64,000 bases of DNA, taken from Dictyobacter formicarum (GTDB lineage Bacteria > Chloroflexota > Ktedonobacteria > Ktedonobacterales > Ktedonobacteraceae). The translations under genes were made by a program, and so were the position numbers. Positions 25,807 to 35,538 of the stretch are shown one piece after another; the stretch's first letter is position 1; each line of letters begins with the position of its first letter. The notes under the pieces are model-generated. The model did not search any database. It was given only the letters and a program-made list of their open reading frames with translations, and had not been told where the DNA came from. The DNA lies in the NCBI RefSeq assembly GCF_016587435.1, contig NZ_BNJJ01000017.1, positions 62,001 to 126,000 of the forward strand. Reading direction: 5' to 3'.

Positions 25807-27653
25807 TAGAGGGTGCGATTGATAGCAAGAGCAGCGTAGGCAAAGGTTAGCATCCGTTCATACAGAGCGATCTTTTCCTCAACGACCAGCGATCCATGCC
25901 CGGAGTCAAACCAGTCGATTTCAATCTGCTTGCCGAGCAATTGCAGGCGAGCCACATACTGCTCCATCTGGCGTGGTGGGCAGCCATAATCGTTGCGACC
26001 CTGGATGATCAGTACAGGTGCCTGCACCTGTTCAGCGTAGGTAATGGGCGAGCTGACGCGATACTGCTCTGGCCGCTCCTCGGGCGTTCCTCCCAACTGC
26101 CGGGTGGGTTTTAATGCTTCATGGGTATCCTCATAGAGCAGGGCCCAATCGGCAATGGCGATGCCCGCCATGCCTGCGGCCCATAGCTCGGGATATTTGC
26201 CCAGTGTGAGCAGTGTCAGGTAGCCGCCATAAGACCAGCCAGTTAGCAGGATGGTTTCGGGGTCGGCAATTCCTGTATTGACCAGCCAGTGGTGACATGC
26301 CACAATATCTTCCACCTCCCAGTGACCAGGATTGCCCAGGATCTGGTCCTGAAAAGCCTGGCCGAAGCCAGTTGAGCCACGATAGTTGACGCTACATACT
26401 GCAAAACCATGATCAACCCACATTTGAAGATCAGGGGCCGGATCGACCGTGCGTTGTGTATTTGGGCCGCCGTGGAGGTCCACTATCGTTGGATATGGTC
26501 CTTTGCCTTCAGGAATGATGAGCCACGCCTGTATTTCCTGGCCGTCTGAAGAAGGAAACGTGACTGATTGCCAGGGGCGTCCAGTTGGAGCTGGTTCAAG
26601 GGCTACCAGCGTGCGTCGCTGCTCGCTGGTGTCAGTATCCAGAGCAACAATTTCAGGGCCAAGGACAGTACCATCTTTGACCATGCCCCAATGTGTATAT
26701 ATTTCGCGCGAGTTGCCATAGTAGCTGCTCCAATATGTGCCGGGCAGGTCACTCAGTATTTGCATGCTGTGGTCAGCCAGTGTATAGATGGCAAAGCGTG
26801 CCCCATCCTGGTGATCCTGCTTCAGGAGCAAACATTGGCCATCGGGTGACCAGGAGCAAGGGATGAAATTTTTCTCTCGTGCATCTAGAGCAAGCAGGAT
26901 ACGTTCGCCAGTGCGCGGATTCCAGATAAGATGCTGTTGTATATCACCACGATGAAGGGTGGCCCACAGCCGTTCATCACCCACTAAAGGCGAGTAATCC
27001 CCTGGTGAGACATAGCCACCTTGCTCTTCTTGTAATGTATCAACGCAGACTCCGGTCGCAAGATCAATAGCCAGCAAGCGCTCATAAGCGGAAGGACTGT
27101 GTGGGTTTGAGATCATGACCGCCGTCGTATCAGCACTGGAAAGAGCCACCAGCTTTCTACCAAGCAGGTTCGGCACCGGATTATGAAAAGCGAGCTGTGC
27201 AGGACCGACGCTATCATCAGGCCCGAGCGGCACGATGTAGAGATTTACTCCCTCGCGCTCCCCTACCAGAAACCCAAGCATTGTACCCGTAGGATTCAGG
27301 AAGGGATCGGCGAAGTAGGGAGGGAGATAGGGAGTGAGCAACTGTGGTTCGCCTCCCTCAAAAGGAACGCGGACAAAATGTCCGACCTCATCGCCATCGT
27401 CATCATGCAGATAATAGATGAAGCGCCCATCTCCCGAGAGACGGCCAATAAACGCTCCCTTTGGCTCATTGCTGACCTGCCTTAGCTTGCCGGTTGGTAC
27501 ATCCCAGGCATGAAGTTGATAGCTTCCTGACAGATCGCTCAATAGCAGACCCCGCTCGGGTGCATGGTACGCTATCTGAGACCAGGCCAGCATAGGAACA
27601 CGAAAACGCCGCTTCCAGGTCGCCTGTGGATCGGTGGATAAGGGTTGTAACAT
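25806..27653 (-). CDS. S9-family prolyl oligopeptidase / acylaminoacyl-peptidase-like enzyme
   Basis: A 615-residue cytoplasmic serine peptidase. The N-terminal 350 residues form a beta-propeller (GSYQLHAWDVPTGKLRQVS, SWSPDGQCLLLKQD). The C-terminal alpha/beta hydrolase carries the nucleophile in GWSYGGYLTL, the Asp in IQGRNDYGCPP and the His in DSGHGS. LHGGPN is the oxyanion segment. Enzymes of this type cut short peptides. The start at 27653 follows GAGGAG by nine bases; the longer frame to 27803 has none. Monocistronic, sharing a terminator with the antiporter gene. Confidence 0.92.
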   Translation of the reverse strand: MLQPLSTDPQATWKRRFRVPMLAWSQIAYHAPERGLLLSDLSGSYQLHAWDVPTGKLRQVSNEPKGAFIGRLSGDGRFIYYLHDDDGDEVGHFVRVPFEGGEPQLLTPYLPPYFADPFLNPTGTMLGFLVGEREGVNLYIVPLGPDDSVGPAQLAFHNPVPNLLGRKLVALSSADTTAVMISNPHSPSAYERLLAIDLATGVCVDTLQEEQGGYVSPGDYSPLVGDERLWATLHRGDIQQHLIWNPRTGERILLALDAREKNFIPCSWSPDGQCLLLKQDHQDGARFAIYTLADHSMQILSDLPGTYWSSYYGNSREIYTHWGMVKDGTVLGPEIVALDTDTSEQRRTLVALEPAPTGRPWQSVTFPSSDGQEIQAWLIIPEGKGPYPTIVDLHGGPNTQRTVDPAPDLQMWVDHGFAVCSVNYRGSTGFGQAFQDQILGNPGHWEVEDIVACHHWLVNTGIADPETILLTGWSYGGYLTLLTLGKYPELWAAGMAGIAIADWALLYEDTHEALKPTRQLGGTPEERPEQYRVSSPITYAEQVQAPVLIIQGRNDYGCPPRQMEQYVARLQLLGKQIEIDWFDSGHGSLVVEEKIALYERMLTFAYAALAINRTL

Positions 27654-27946
27654 GAACAGTTTCTCCTCTTCTGCTTGTTTAGAAGTCAGGGAAAACATGC
27701 GGCGCGCAGCGTGTACCAGAAACACCTGAGGAGAAGAGCAAGCAGCAGCATAAGTGGCCCGGCAGACGAAGATCCCCATAGACGTGACCGGTACGGCATG
27801 CACGCCTCACAATCTTCCTGCCTTGTTCTCTGGTTTTGAGAACACAAAAAAGATCATGAGCAATACATGGTTATCGCCCAGGGCCTGCTACAATGTGGTG
27901 GTATTTAGCGCGTAGATACTTCTGGAGCTAAAAAAGGACATAGTAC

Positions 27947-28144
27947 GGCCCTGGGCTACCGGCACAGAGAAATGTGCGTGCCACAGTAGTGCGTGTGAAA
28001 CAGGAATATTTCCACAGCCATACTTTTAAAACATCCTTTTCGCAAAAAAAACGTATAAGCGAGATAGGCCACCTTATCGCTCTAAATAAAGAATACTCGT
28101 ATTTGAATGTATTTGTCAAGCTTCGTGAAACTTAGCCCAGGGCC
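27947..28144. repeat. 198-base segment bounded by a 12-bp inverted repeat
   Basis: ggccctgggcta (27947-27958) is the exact complement of tagcccagggcc (28133-28144). The interior is AT-rich with no credible gene. Another cccagggcct lies at 27878. It adjoins the next repeat, sharing bases 28140-28144. Confidence 0.65.
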
Positions 28145-28291
28145 ATTTAAAAGTCTTTTTTTGCCGCCTTCGGCGGCGGCGAGGAGGGAAGGTGTGAGCG
28201 GGGACTTGATCATGCCCCCGGCATGCTCGCCCGCACCCCGCAAGGGACTGCCGCCACTTGACCCCGCTGAGCGCGACTTTTAAATAGCCCT
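28140..28291. repeat. MITE-like repeat with 16-17-bp terminal inverted repeats
   Basis: gggccatttaaaagtc (28140-28155) pairs with gacttttaaatagccct (28275-28291) with one mismatch. The interior is GC-rich, in contrast to its surroundings, with the hairpin gccgcc-ttc-ggcggc and an 18-base block gatcatgcccccggcatg (28209-28226) shared with 16971-16988. No coding capacity. Confidence 0.75.
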
Positions 28292-28393
28292 GTCCCGAGG
28301 GTGTTTGGCTTGCACGAGATGGAGCAGGTATGTTACACTTTTGCTAGCTCGTCCAGCTTTTGAATGTTGGATGGAACAGATGGAAGAAAAAGC

Positions 28394-28510
28394 ATGAGTC
28401 GATCGGAACATTATCGCTACAATAGTATACGCCTGACAGTAGCTCAACAGCGGCAAGTAAACCAACTCCGCCGGAGGTATGGTTCGCTGAGCATGCTCTT
28501 CACTTCCTGA
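28394..28510 (+). CDS. Possible 38-residue basic protein
   Basis: The ORF starts MSRSEHYRYNSIRLTVAQQR and ends SMLFTS, with a GGAAG site nine bases upstream. It has several arginines and no membrane segment. It is followed 25 bases later by a strong terminator, and a TTGGCT-18-TATGTT promoter-like pair lies about 75-100 bases ahead, so the unit could equally be a small RNA. No family recognised. Confidence 0.4.
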   Translation: MSRSEHYRYNSIRLTVAQQRQVNQLRRRYGSLSMLFTS

Positions 28511-28534
28511 TCTTTAAAAAAGAAGCAGATACAG

Positions 28535-28577
28535 AGAAGCCACCAGACCTCCCACGCAGGTCTGGTGGCTTTTTTGC
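28535..28577 (+). terminator. Strong rho-independent terminator
   Basis: agccaccagacct-cccacgc-aggtctggtggct followed by TTTTT. It ends a transcript coming from about 28340-28510 just before the LysE gene. Confidence 0.9.
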
Positions 28578-28610
28578 GTGTATGCGGGTCGGTTTTTATA
28601 AGGAGAAAAG

Positions 28611-29231
28611 ATGGATATCAGTTTTCTGTTCCGTGGATTGCTGATCGGCCTATCCGTTGCTGCCGTGGTTGGACCTATGAGCGTACTGTGTATTCAGCGC
28701 ACACTGCACAAAGGCTTTCTCTATGGACTTATCTCGGGGCTAGGCGTGGCCACCGCCGATGGCTTGTATGGGTGTATAGCAGGTTTTGGGCTGACAGCGA
28801 TTGCCAGTTTCCTGGTACATCAGCAGGGGTGGGTGCGCCTTGTTGGGGGCCTGTTCCTTATCTACCTGGGACTCAAAACGCTGTTTACCAGGCCAGCGAA
28901 ACGAGCGGCCAGTGTCGCCAGTGCCAGCAGCTGGCCGGGCGCCTACCTCTCAACCTTCTTGCTGACACTGACCAATCCGCTGACCATCTTATCCTTCGCC
29001 GCTATCTTTGCCGGTCTGGGGGTTGGTAGCGGGGATAGTAATTTTATGAGCGCCTTGCTCGTCGTCTCTGGCGTCTTCCTTGGCTCGGCTCTCTGGTGGC
29101 TGCTATTAACCGGCGGCATTAGCCTGGTACGCGGACGCTTCAACGCGCAGTGGATGCTCTGGATCAATCGCATCTCGGGCCTGGTAATTACCATCTTTGG
29201 CGTGATCGCCCTGATTGGACTCACCCGATAG
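28611..29231 (+). CDS. LysE/RhtB-family amino acid exporter
   Basis: A 206-residue inner-membrane protein with about six hydrophobic helices. The family N-terminus is clear: LLIGLSVAAVVGPMSVLCIQRTL, then GFLYGLISGLGVATADGLYG. The mid-protein LTNPLTILSFAAIFAGLG is the second conserved motif of LysE transporters. These export lysine, homoserine, threonine or related metabolites by proton motive force; the substrate is unknown here. AAGGAG precedes the ATG by six bases. Monocistronic. Confidence 0.9.
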   Translation: MDISFLFRGLLIGLSVAAVVGPMSVLCIQRTLHKGFLYGLISGLGVATADGLYGCIAGFGLTAIASFLVHQQGWVRLVGGLFLIYLGLKTLFTRPAKRAASVASASSWPGAYLSTFLLTLTNPLTILSFAAIFAGLGVGSGDSNFMSALLVVSGVFLGSALWWLLLTGGISLVRGRFNAQWMLWINRISGLVITIFGVIALIGLTR

Positions 29232-29328
29232 GGATGGGTGAACCAGTTCATGGTATCTGAAATGGCGCATGGCAGGCATCATCATCTGCTATACTCTATT
29301 TTAGAAGCGCTGAAAAAAAGGAATGGTA

Positions 29329-30336
29329 ATGATGCAACAAAATCAGTTACAGGGAGCTTTGTCCTCGCAGTTTGATACGGTGCTGGAGACGATGGAGGGT
29401 ATCGCAACCTCTTACTTTCTGTCCGGTCGCCTGGAGCAGGCCCTGCAAATCTTGCAGGTTGGCAGGTTGCTACTCTCAATGCCAGAAGTGACCACGCATG
29501 CTCAGGCACGGTTTCTCCTGCAGTATGGGCGCACATTGACCCTCAAAACACAATTTGAGAATGCGCCCGAAGACGAAGCGATTGCCGTACTGCAGCAGGT
29601 CCAGCAGCTAGCGAAACAGCTGGATGATCCGCAGCTCATCGCCGATGCTGTGGATAGCATTGGCTTCGCCGGATACACGGCGGCCTCTAACCGGCGCGAG
29701 GGTGATCCCTCGCTGCTGCAAGGCTATTTTCAAGAGGCCCTGGAGCGGCGGCAGGCCTTGCAAGATCAACGTGGTTGCAGCGAAAGCCTCTTCCATCTTG
29801 GCCTGATTGAGGATATCATTGATCAGCCAGAGCAGGCTCATCGTTACTACACGCAGGCGCTCCAGCTGGCCCGGCAGCATAATCATCCAAGGGAAGCCGC
29901 AGAGGCGTTACGCCACCTGGGATTTCAGGCGCAAAGGCAGGGCAGGCCGGCCGAGGCCCAGCAATATTTCAGGAGGGCTTTGCGCATGGCGGAGCAGTCC
30001 GAGATGCAGGTATACATTCCCTTTGCCCATGTGGCCCTGGCTGATGTGTATCTTGAGCAAAAAGAGTTGGACCGTGCCAGCGAGCATGCCCGGAAAGCCC
30101 TTGAACTGGCGCAGAGCATGGACATAAAGAGGGCTCATATCTTCGCTTTGTTCAGTAACGGGAGCATTTGCCAGGCGCGCGGCGATACAAAGCTAGCCCG
30201 TGATTATTATGAGCAGGCCCATGCATTAGCGCAAACGATCGGACTTGGTTATGCTATCCAGCGTGCTGGTGACGCCCTGCAACAACTTGCCGAGAACACC
30301 GATAGCCAGTTGAGTGCACAAGAACAGGAGCAATAG
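29329..30336 (+). CDS. Tetratricopeptide-repeat protein
   Basis: A 335-residue soluble all-helical protein. At least five TPR units occupy the second half, with the consensus A/G/Y/A spacing visible in AHRYYTQALQLARQHNHPRE, AQQYFRRALRMAEQSEM, ASEHARKALELAQSM and ARDYYEQAHALAQTIG. The N-terminal 130 residues are degenerate helical repeats. No effector or DNA-binding domain is attached, so it is an interaction scaffold. Three in-frame ATGs occur at 29323, 29329 and 29332; AAAGGA overlaps the first, favouring 29329. The 3' end overlaps the convergent GT39-like gene by 83 bases. Confidence 0.8.
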   Translation: MMQQNQLQGALSSQFDTVLETMEGIATSYFLSGRLEQALQILQVGRLLLSMPEVTTHAQARFLLQYGRTLTLKTQFENAPEDEAIAVLQQVQQLAKQLDDPQLIADAVDSIGFAGYTAASNRREGDPSLLQGYFQEALERRQALQDQRGCSESLFHLGLIEDIIDQPEQAHRYYTQALQLARQHNHPREAAEALRHLGFQAQRQGRPAEAQQYFRRALRMAEQSEMQVYIPFAHVALADVYLEQKELDRASEHARKALELAQSMDIKRAHIFALFSNGSICQARGDTKLARDYYEQAHALAQTIGLGYAIQRAGDALQQLAENTDSQLSAQEQEQ

Positions 30337-32053
30337 AGATCAATAGCTGAGCAGAATCAAAAGCGAGCGGCGGCCGTAAACACGTCGGTCTTGGATTGTA
30401 AACTGCATACGCGCCGATAGAAAAGTTGCGGCAAAATCCTCGTCGCTTGAGCCCGGGGGCACATGGTATATCCGAGCGTAATAGATAAGCGGCCTGTGGA
30501 TCTTGTCGGGTCATATCATAATAAGGCTGATATCTATTGTGTCTATCTGGCTGGAACGAACAGTCATTCCTGACCACCCCACATGTGACGCGCTCAGCAC
30601 TCTGAAATGCCAGGCGATAGCATGTCCAATAATCGGTGTAGACATGGGTAATATGATGCCGGGATAGAGAGGCGATAAGCATTTCTTCTCGTTGGTGGGA
30701 GGCCTGTGCTTGTGGCACCTCGGACAGCGTCTCATAAGTGCCATAGCTAAGGCTAAATATCATAATCATTATCAACCCGATGACCAATAGAGAACGAATA
30801 CTTTGTATTTTACGTGAGACAAAGCTTTTACGCGCAAATTTCCATGAAGGCCAGAGCAGAACAGGGGTCGCTATCCAGAGACAGATCAAGTAGCGCGCGT
30901 AAATCGAGGCTCCATCGAGAGGAGCATGGCTACGAGTAAATGAATACAACGTTAAAGTAGCCTGTAGCGCTATAGCAAGCGCTGTGCAAGATCGGATGAA
31001 CGAACTTGAGATCATTTCATCCCTGGAATTTTTATGCCAGGTGGAAAAATGCTTCCATACCTGTATTCCCTGGCGTATGAATACATACAGCAATAAAACC
31101 AGGTATATGCATGACCATCCCGATTTAATGGCGATACAGGTGAGACTCATCGGCTGCACGGGCTCAAAGCCCAATGTGTTCAAGCCCGGCAAGTCATCTG
31201 TATGGCATAAGGGATTGCCAGTAATGGCTGGCAGGCTATAAAGCACTGTTCTACTTATTTGTTGAATGATGGTATCTATCGATAAGGCAGGCGCTCCCTG
31301 CATGCTTACCAGAACAGACCAGGAATCTTGACCAGGTATAGCAGTCACGTTATAGATAATAAGCGGAAACGTTCCGATGATGAGTCCCAGCAGAACAAGG
31401 AAAAAATTTCCTCTCTTTAAATCTTCCCAGCAGAAGCAAATAAGAACCAGGGCAGAACACATGATTGCTGGTAGAATCAGCAAATCGCTCCATATGCCGA
31501 CTCCAACGACGATTCCCCAGACAGTGTAGCCAATTCTTCTCCATATAGGAGATGAGGTCGGGCTGGCAGTAGAAAGAGAGAGCAATAACGCAAGGAGAAA
31601 AGAGAGCGTCCCGCACAGTAAAATCTCTATGTATCCTCCAATAGCATTCAACTGCCGCGAGAATACCGCATTAGTGCCCAGGCTCAGAAGAAGAAGAACG
31701 AAGAGGGCAAAGCGCTTTGTATACAGGCGAGCGGTTAAAATATAGAGGCACACCAGAAATAAAGTGAATAACAGTACCAGACCCAGACGGAGAGAGAAGG
31801 AGGAACTCCCAAAGTAAGGAAAAAGGCCAGCACCAAGGTAGGCCTCTAGCGCTCCCATATAATTTTGTCCATAGAAAAAGATGGGATGTTGACCCGATTG
31901 AATATGCCGAGCCATAATACCCATAACACCTTCATCCGCATTAAGTTGTGGCCAATCGTTGTAAGCGAGCAAGATGCGCAGTGCAGCGGCGCAGGCAATC
32001 AGTAAGCCAGCGCACATCTCAAATTTATATTTCCCAAAAAAAATCTTTGCCAT
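30254..32053 (-). CDS. GT39/ArnT-like integral membrane glycosyltransferase-type protein
   Basis: A 599-residue membrane protein with about ten hydrophobic helices. The first periplasmic loop has NADEGVMGIMARHIQSGQHP then FFYGQNYMG, matching the acidic DE catalytic region of C-type (dolichyl/undecaprenyl-phosphate sugar) glycosyltransferases. The C-terminal 150 residues are soluble. Such proteins transfer sugars from lipid carriers on the outer face of the membrane; donor and acceptor are unknown. The start at 32053 follows AAAAAGG. The last 28 codons run antiparallel into the TPR gene, and the final residues look unlike the family, so the original stop may have been lost. Confidence 0.75.
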   Translation of the reverse strand: MAKIFFGKYKFEMCAGLLIACAAALRILLAYNDWPQLNADEGVMGIMARHIQSGQHPIFFYGQNYMGALEAYLGAGLFPYFGSSSFSLRLGLVLLFTLFLVCLYILTARLYTKRFALFVLLLLSLGTNAVFSRQLNAIGGYIEILLCGTLSFLLALLLSLSTASPTSSPIWRRIGYTVWGIVVGVGIWSDLLILPAIMCSALVLICFCWEDLKRGNFFLVLLGLIIGTFPLIIYNVTAIPGQDSWSVLVSMQGAPALSIDTIIQQISRTVLYSLPAITGNPLCHTDDLPGLNTLGFEPVQPMSLTCIAIKSGWSCIYLVLLLYVFIRQGIQVWKHFSTWHKNSRDEMISSSFIRSCTALAIALQATLTLYSFTRSHAPLDGASIYARYLICLWIATPVLLWPSWKFARKSFVSRKIQSIRSLLVIGLIMIMIFSLSYGTYETLSEVPQAQASHQREEMLIASLSRHHITHVYTDYWTCYRLAFQSAERVTCGVVRNDCSFQPDRHNRYQPYYDMTRQDPQAAYLLRSDIPCAPGLKRRGFCRNFSIGAYAVYNPRPTCLRPPLAFDSAQLLISIAPVLVHSTGYRCSRQVVAGRHQHAG

Positions 32054-32336
32054 TGCATCTGCCTTTTTGAGTAATGAGATTAAGGGGTACATAGACAAAA
32101 TACATTGCTATATAAGTTTAATTTGAAAATGGATCAATCTATCATAAAAATAGCAACGAGGCTATAAAATATATTATAGGACGCACAGGAATAAATATGG
32201 TAAGAAAAGGCTGACAGAATAAAAGGAAGAATGGACGGATTAAAGCATAGGATGGGATAGTAATGGAAGGATTAGTGGTTGCCAGGAGGGAGATGCATAC
32301 AGACGGAACAGTGAACATCCCCTCCGGACATGATTA

Positions 32337-33386
32337 TTATGAGTGGTCTGGAAGGCGCACGCTATTTGAGAGGGTATCAAATAATGTGGCGTCGGGTTGG
32401 GTTGCGAGCAACTGAGCGCGGATCGCGGCAGTAATCGGTGTCCCGCTAATATCCAGGGCACCGAAGAGGACGCCAATGATGGGCTCGTAGTGAGCACGTG
32501 TCGGTTGTACATCTGGCGAGGTCTGACGGACACGCTCAACGATGGCGTCCGCTAACAGCGGTGAGCTATTGCGCAGCACACCACCAGCCAGTACCAGAGG
32601 ATAGGCGGTATGCTCAATCCCGACCTTGCGAGCAGCTACGACAGCATAATCACCCAGAGCCCATCCATGTTGTTGAACCACGCGTCGGGCTACAGGGTCT
32701 CCGGCATCGGCCTCATTGAATAAAATCGGCGTCAGACCATCGATGCGTATAGCGCCGCGAGTGCGCGTTTCGCGGTTGGTCAGATAGTGAAGTATCTGCT
32801 CAACACTATCCATCTCAAAGAAATTGAGCACACGTGCCGTCAGCGTGGTTGGTTCTTCCAGCCCCAATTCCGCACGAACGACTGTATTCAGGGTTTTTCC
32901 ACTCAGCTCGACGCCACCCTGTGGTCCCTGCCAGAAACTTGCGTGCCAGACGGAGCCATCAGGTCCGCGGGCACCAGTTGTACAGCCAGTGCCACAGACC
33001 ACTGATACTCCCACATTTTCCAGCGAACCGGCATGTAAGATCCCCAACGCATCATTCTGAATCAATATCGTCTGGCCAAAGTGGCGTGCCTGCATCGCTG
33101 TATGTAACAGCGTAAAATCTTCTGGCCAATCAGCCCCCGACATATTAAAGACTCCGGCCACAAGATCTTCCGGTGCTATCTGTGCCTGATGGAGCGCCTG
33201 GTTGACCGCGTGCTCAATATTGACAATGGCCGCCTCCTCAGAGGTTAATCCCCGTGTATTGGCCGAGAAGCTATTATAGATATCCCCAAAGCCACCGCGG
33301 CCAGCTCCGACAATTGTGCCATCCAGGCTGGCAATCAGCGCGATAGTCTTGGTATTCCCTCCATCAACCCCCAGAATATACGGCAT
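32337..33386 (-). CDS. BadF/BadG-type amino-sugar kinase
   Basis: A 349-residue ASKHA-fold kinase. It has the phosphate-1 motif ILGVDGGNTKTIALIA at the N-terminus, a phosphate-2-like SVVCGTGCTTGARG segment, and the adenosine motif LAGGVLRNSSPLLADAI. Family members phosphorylate N-acetylglucosamine or glucosamine using ATP. It is the last gene of the gntR-GH4-nagB operon, seven bases after nagB. No nagA deacetylase is in the operon, so glucosamine itself is a reasonable substrate because its product feeds NagB directly. AGGTAGGA lies upstream of the ATG. Confidence 0.85.
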   Translation of the reverse strand: MPYILGVDGGNTKTIALIASLDGTIVGAGRGGFGDIYNSFSANTRGLTSEEAAIVNIEHAVNQALHQAQIAPEDLVAGVFNMSGADWPEDFTLLHTAMQARHFGQTILIQNDALGILHAGSLENVGVSVVCGTGCTTGARGPDGSVWHASFWQGPQGGVELSGKTLNTVVRAELGLEEPTTLTARVLNFFEMDSVEQILHYLTNRETRTRGAIRIDGLTPILFNEADAGDPVARRVVQQHGWALGDYAVVAARKVGIEHTAYPLVLAGGVLRNSSPLLADAIVERVRQTSPDVQPTRAHYEPIIGVLFGALDISGTPITAAIRAQLLATQPDATLFDTLSNSVRLPDHS

Positions 33387-33392
33387 AGATTC

Positions 33393-34157
33393 CTACCTCT
33401 CGTTGTCTTGTTCTTGCGCGATCTTAGCAGGAGAAACGGGATAAGGCCAGGCGGACCGATCAGCAATCACCAGGGCATTGGATACCTGTTGCAAGTAAGA
33501 AGATGGCACAGCTGATGTCACCGGACCATTGATTGTTTGCCATAGAATGTCGCGTTTGTGGGAGCCTGAAACGAGTAGCAAGATCTGCCGGGCCGCCAGC
33601 AGATGGCGCATACCACAGGTCAAAGCTCGGGTAGGCACTTCCAGTTTATCCCAGTAGCCTGCATTACTGGTCAGCGAGGTTTGTGTCAATGTAACCTGCC
33701 GTGTAGGTGCATCGGCCTCAGTGGGTGGCTCATTAAAGCCCAGGTGTCCATTGGGACCCAGGCCAAGAATCGCCAGGTCAAAGCCACCCGTGGCCTCGAC
33801 CGCCTTGTCATAACTATGGCAGGCGCCTGGGATGTCTGCTACATCCCCTCGTAAACGCACCATATGCTCTACAGGCAATTGGAGAGGATCAAGGAAGGCC
33901 CGTTTGCTCCAGCCAAAGAGAGAACGAGGATCGGTGGCTGGAACATGCAGATATTCATCGAGCTGGAATGGACGTAACTGCGACACATCCACCTGATCTT
34001 GTTGTACAAGTTGGGCCAGCTCCTGATAGGCTTGTAGTGGTGTATTGCCTGTGGCCACCACCAGGGCAGCCGTTGGATTAAGTTGAATCGCCGTCTCAAT
34101 CAGGCGGCCGGCGACTCGACTCATCTCGGCATGATCATCTGTCACGATCAGTCGCAT
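33393..34157 (-). CDS. nagB: Glucosamine-6-phosphate deaminase
   Basis: A 254-residue enzyme converting glucosamine-6-P to fructose-6-P and ammonia. Conserved blocks are VVATGNTPLQAYQEL (phosphate binding), PFQLDEYL (catalytic Asp), and LGLGPNGHLGFNEP (catalytic His and ring-opening residues). Near the C-terminus is LVSGSHKRDIL, corresponding to the SGxxKA phosphate loop. Length fits short bacterial NagB forms without the allosteric tail. AAGGAGG precedes the ATG. It lies between GH4 and the kinase on the same strand. Confidence 0.92.
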   Translation of the reverse strand: MRLIVTDDHAEMSRVAGRLIETAIQLNPTAALVVATGNTPLQAYQELAQLVQQDQVDVSQLRPFQLDEYLHVPATDPRSLFGWSKRAFLDPLQLPVEHMVRLRGDVADIPGACHSYDKAVEATGGFDLAILGLGPNGHLGFNEPPTEADAPTRQVTLTQTSLTSNAGYWDKLEVPTRALTCGMRHLLAARQILLLVSGSHKRDILWQTINGPVTSAVPSSYLQQVSNALVIADRSAWPYPVSPAKIAQEQDNER

Positions 34158-34173
34158 ACGAGAGGAAGCCTCC

Positions 34174-35472
34174 TTACTTCAAAAGACGCTCAGGTAGATA
34201 GGCACGCAGAGCATGCGCCATCTCGTCATAAATAGCCTCAGCCTTATGTGTTGATAGGACCAGGGGATTACTGGCCAGGGCCTGAATTGCCTGTTTGCGA
34301 TTACCACTCCAGGCGGCTTCGGCTGCCAGGGCCTGATATTCGCCCAGCATTTCGACCAGTCCCCGCACCTGGCGTGGCAGGTGTCCCTGGGCCATAGGTG
34401 TGATACCGCTCTGATCCACGAAGCCGGGCATCTCAACCACCAGATCGGATGGAAAGTCCGCCAGCGCGCTCCGATTGGGCATATTCACATACCAGACCTC
34501 TTTGCGATCATTGTAGATCGCGTCCATAACGTCGATAGCCAGCTCTAACTCATGAATACCACCGCGTGAACGCTGAGGATCCAACTCTGGAGTGTCACTT
34601 ATCGCCTGCTCGCGATAATGCTGCCAATAATCGCCCACCTGAGCCAGAATATCCTGGGCCCGGGTCGTAGGTTTTTGTTGGAGTTCAGCCAGGATCTCAT
34701 CCTTAAAATAATAGTATTGGAAATACTCACTGGGTAGCGATTCCATGGTGCAGGCCAGTTCCATCAGGCGTAACGTCCCGTGGTGCACGCTTTTATCGTT
34801 GCGCATACGCTCATAGGCCGCCTGTAAGAGTGGAATAAAGTCCTGCCCCTCATACAGGTGACGGATCGACCAGGACCCATGATTCAAACCAATAGATACG
34901 GCATCCAGCTTTTGTGGGTCCACGCCAGCCAGGCGTGCGTAGTGGTTGTTGTAAATGATTGGACCCTCACAGAAAGAATACGTCTCGATGTCTGAATGAT
35001 GGGTCACAGCCTCGGAGACCAGATTAATGGGATTGGTATAGTTGAACAGGCGTGCTCGCGGGCAGACCTCCTCCATGTCGCGAATAATATCTTTCATGAC
35101 ATGAATCGTACGCAGAGCCATAAAGAAGCCGCCTGGTCCCTGCGTCTCCTGTCCGATTACCCCATGCTTGAGCGGAATACTCTCGTCGAGATAGCGTGCC
35201 TCAAAGCCGCCTGGACGATAGCTGGTTAGTACCGCATCGCAGCCCTGTAGGCCAGCGCGCCGATCAGTTGTTGCCGTAATAGTGATATCCAATCCCCGGG
35301 CCCGGGCCATCTTCTGGGCTATTGTTTGTACAATCTGTAGCCGCTCCTCATCCAAATCAATCAGAACGACCTCAGAGCCAACAAAATTCTCCCCCTGGTG
35401 AATAAACGAAGCCATCGTTCCAGCTCCGCGTGTACTGCCACCACCGATGTATGCCAGCTTAATACGTGCCAC
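34174..35472 (-). CDS. Glycoside hydrolase family 4 enzyme
   Basis: A 432-residue NAD+- and metal-dependent glycosidase. The Rossmann start IKLAYIGGGSTRGAGTMASF binds NAD+. GVIGQETQGPGGFFMALRTI, FNYTNPINLVSEA, the metal cysteine in YSFCEGP and the metal histidine in IGLNHGSWS are all in place. GH4 cleaves sugars by an oxidation-elimination route. E. coli ChbF, a GH4 enzyme, works on chitobiose-6-phosphate, and the nagB/kinase/GntR neighbours make an amino-sugar disaccharide the likely substrate. The start is GTG at 35472, eight bases after AAGGAG. No PTS or ABC importer is in the window. Confidence 0.9.
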   Translation of the reverse strand: MARIKLAYIGGGSTRGAGTMASFIHQGENFVGSEVVLIDLDEERLQIVQTIAQKMARARGLDITITATTDRRAGLQGCDAVLTSYRPGGFEARYLDESIPLKHGVIGQETQGPGGFFMALRTIHVMKDIIRDMEEVCPRARLFNYTNPINLVSEAVTHHSDIETYSFCEGPIIYNNHYARLAGVDPQKLDAVSIGLNHGSWSIRHLYEGQDFIPLLQAAYERMRNDKSVHHGTLRLMELACTMESLPSEYFQYYYFKDEILAELQQKPTTRAQDILAQVGDYWQHYREQAISDTPELDPQRSRGGIHELELAIDVMDAIYNDRKEVWYVNMPNRSALADFPSDLVVEMPGFVDQSGITPMAQGHLPRQVRGLVEMLGEYQALAAEAAWSGNRKQAIQALASNPLVLSTHKAEAIYDEMAHALRAYLPERLLK

Positions 35473-35538
35473 GTTTTAGTCTCCTTACTTTTTGTATCTG
35501 CAATACAGCGATCGTATCAAATAATTAGATTATTCATT

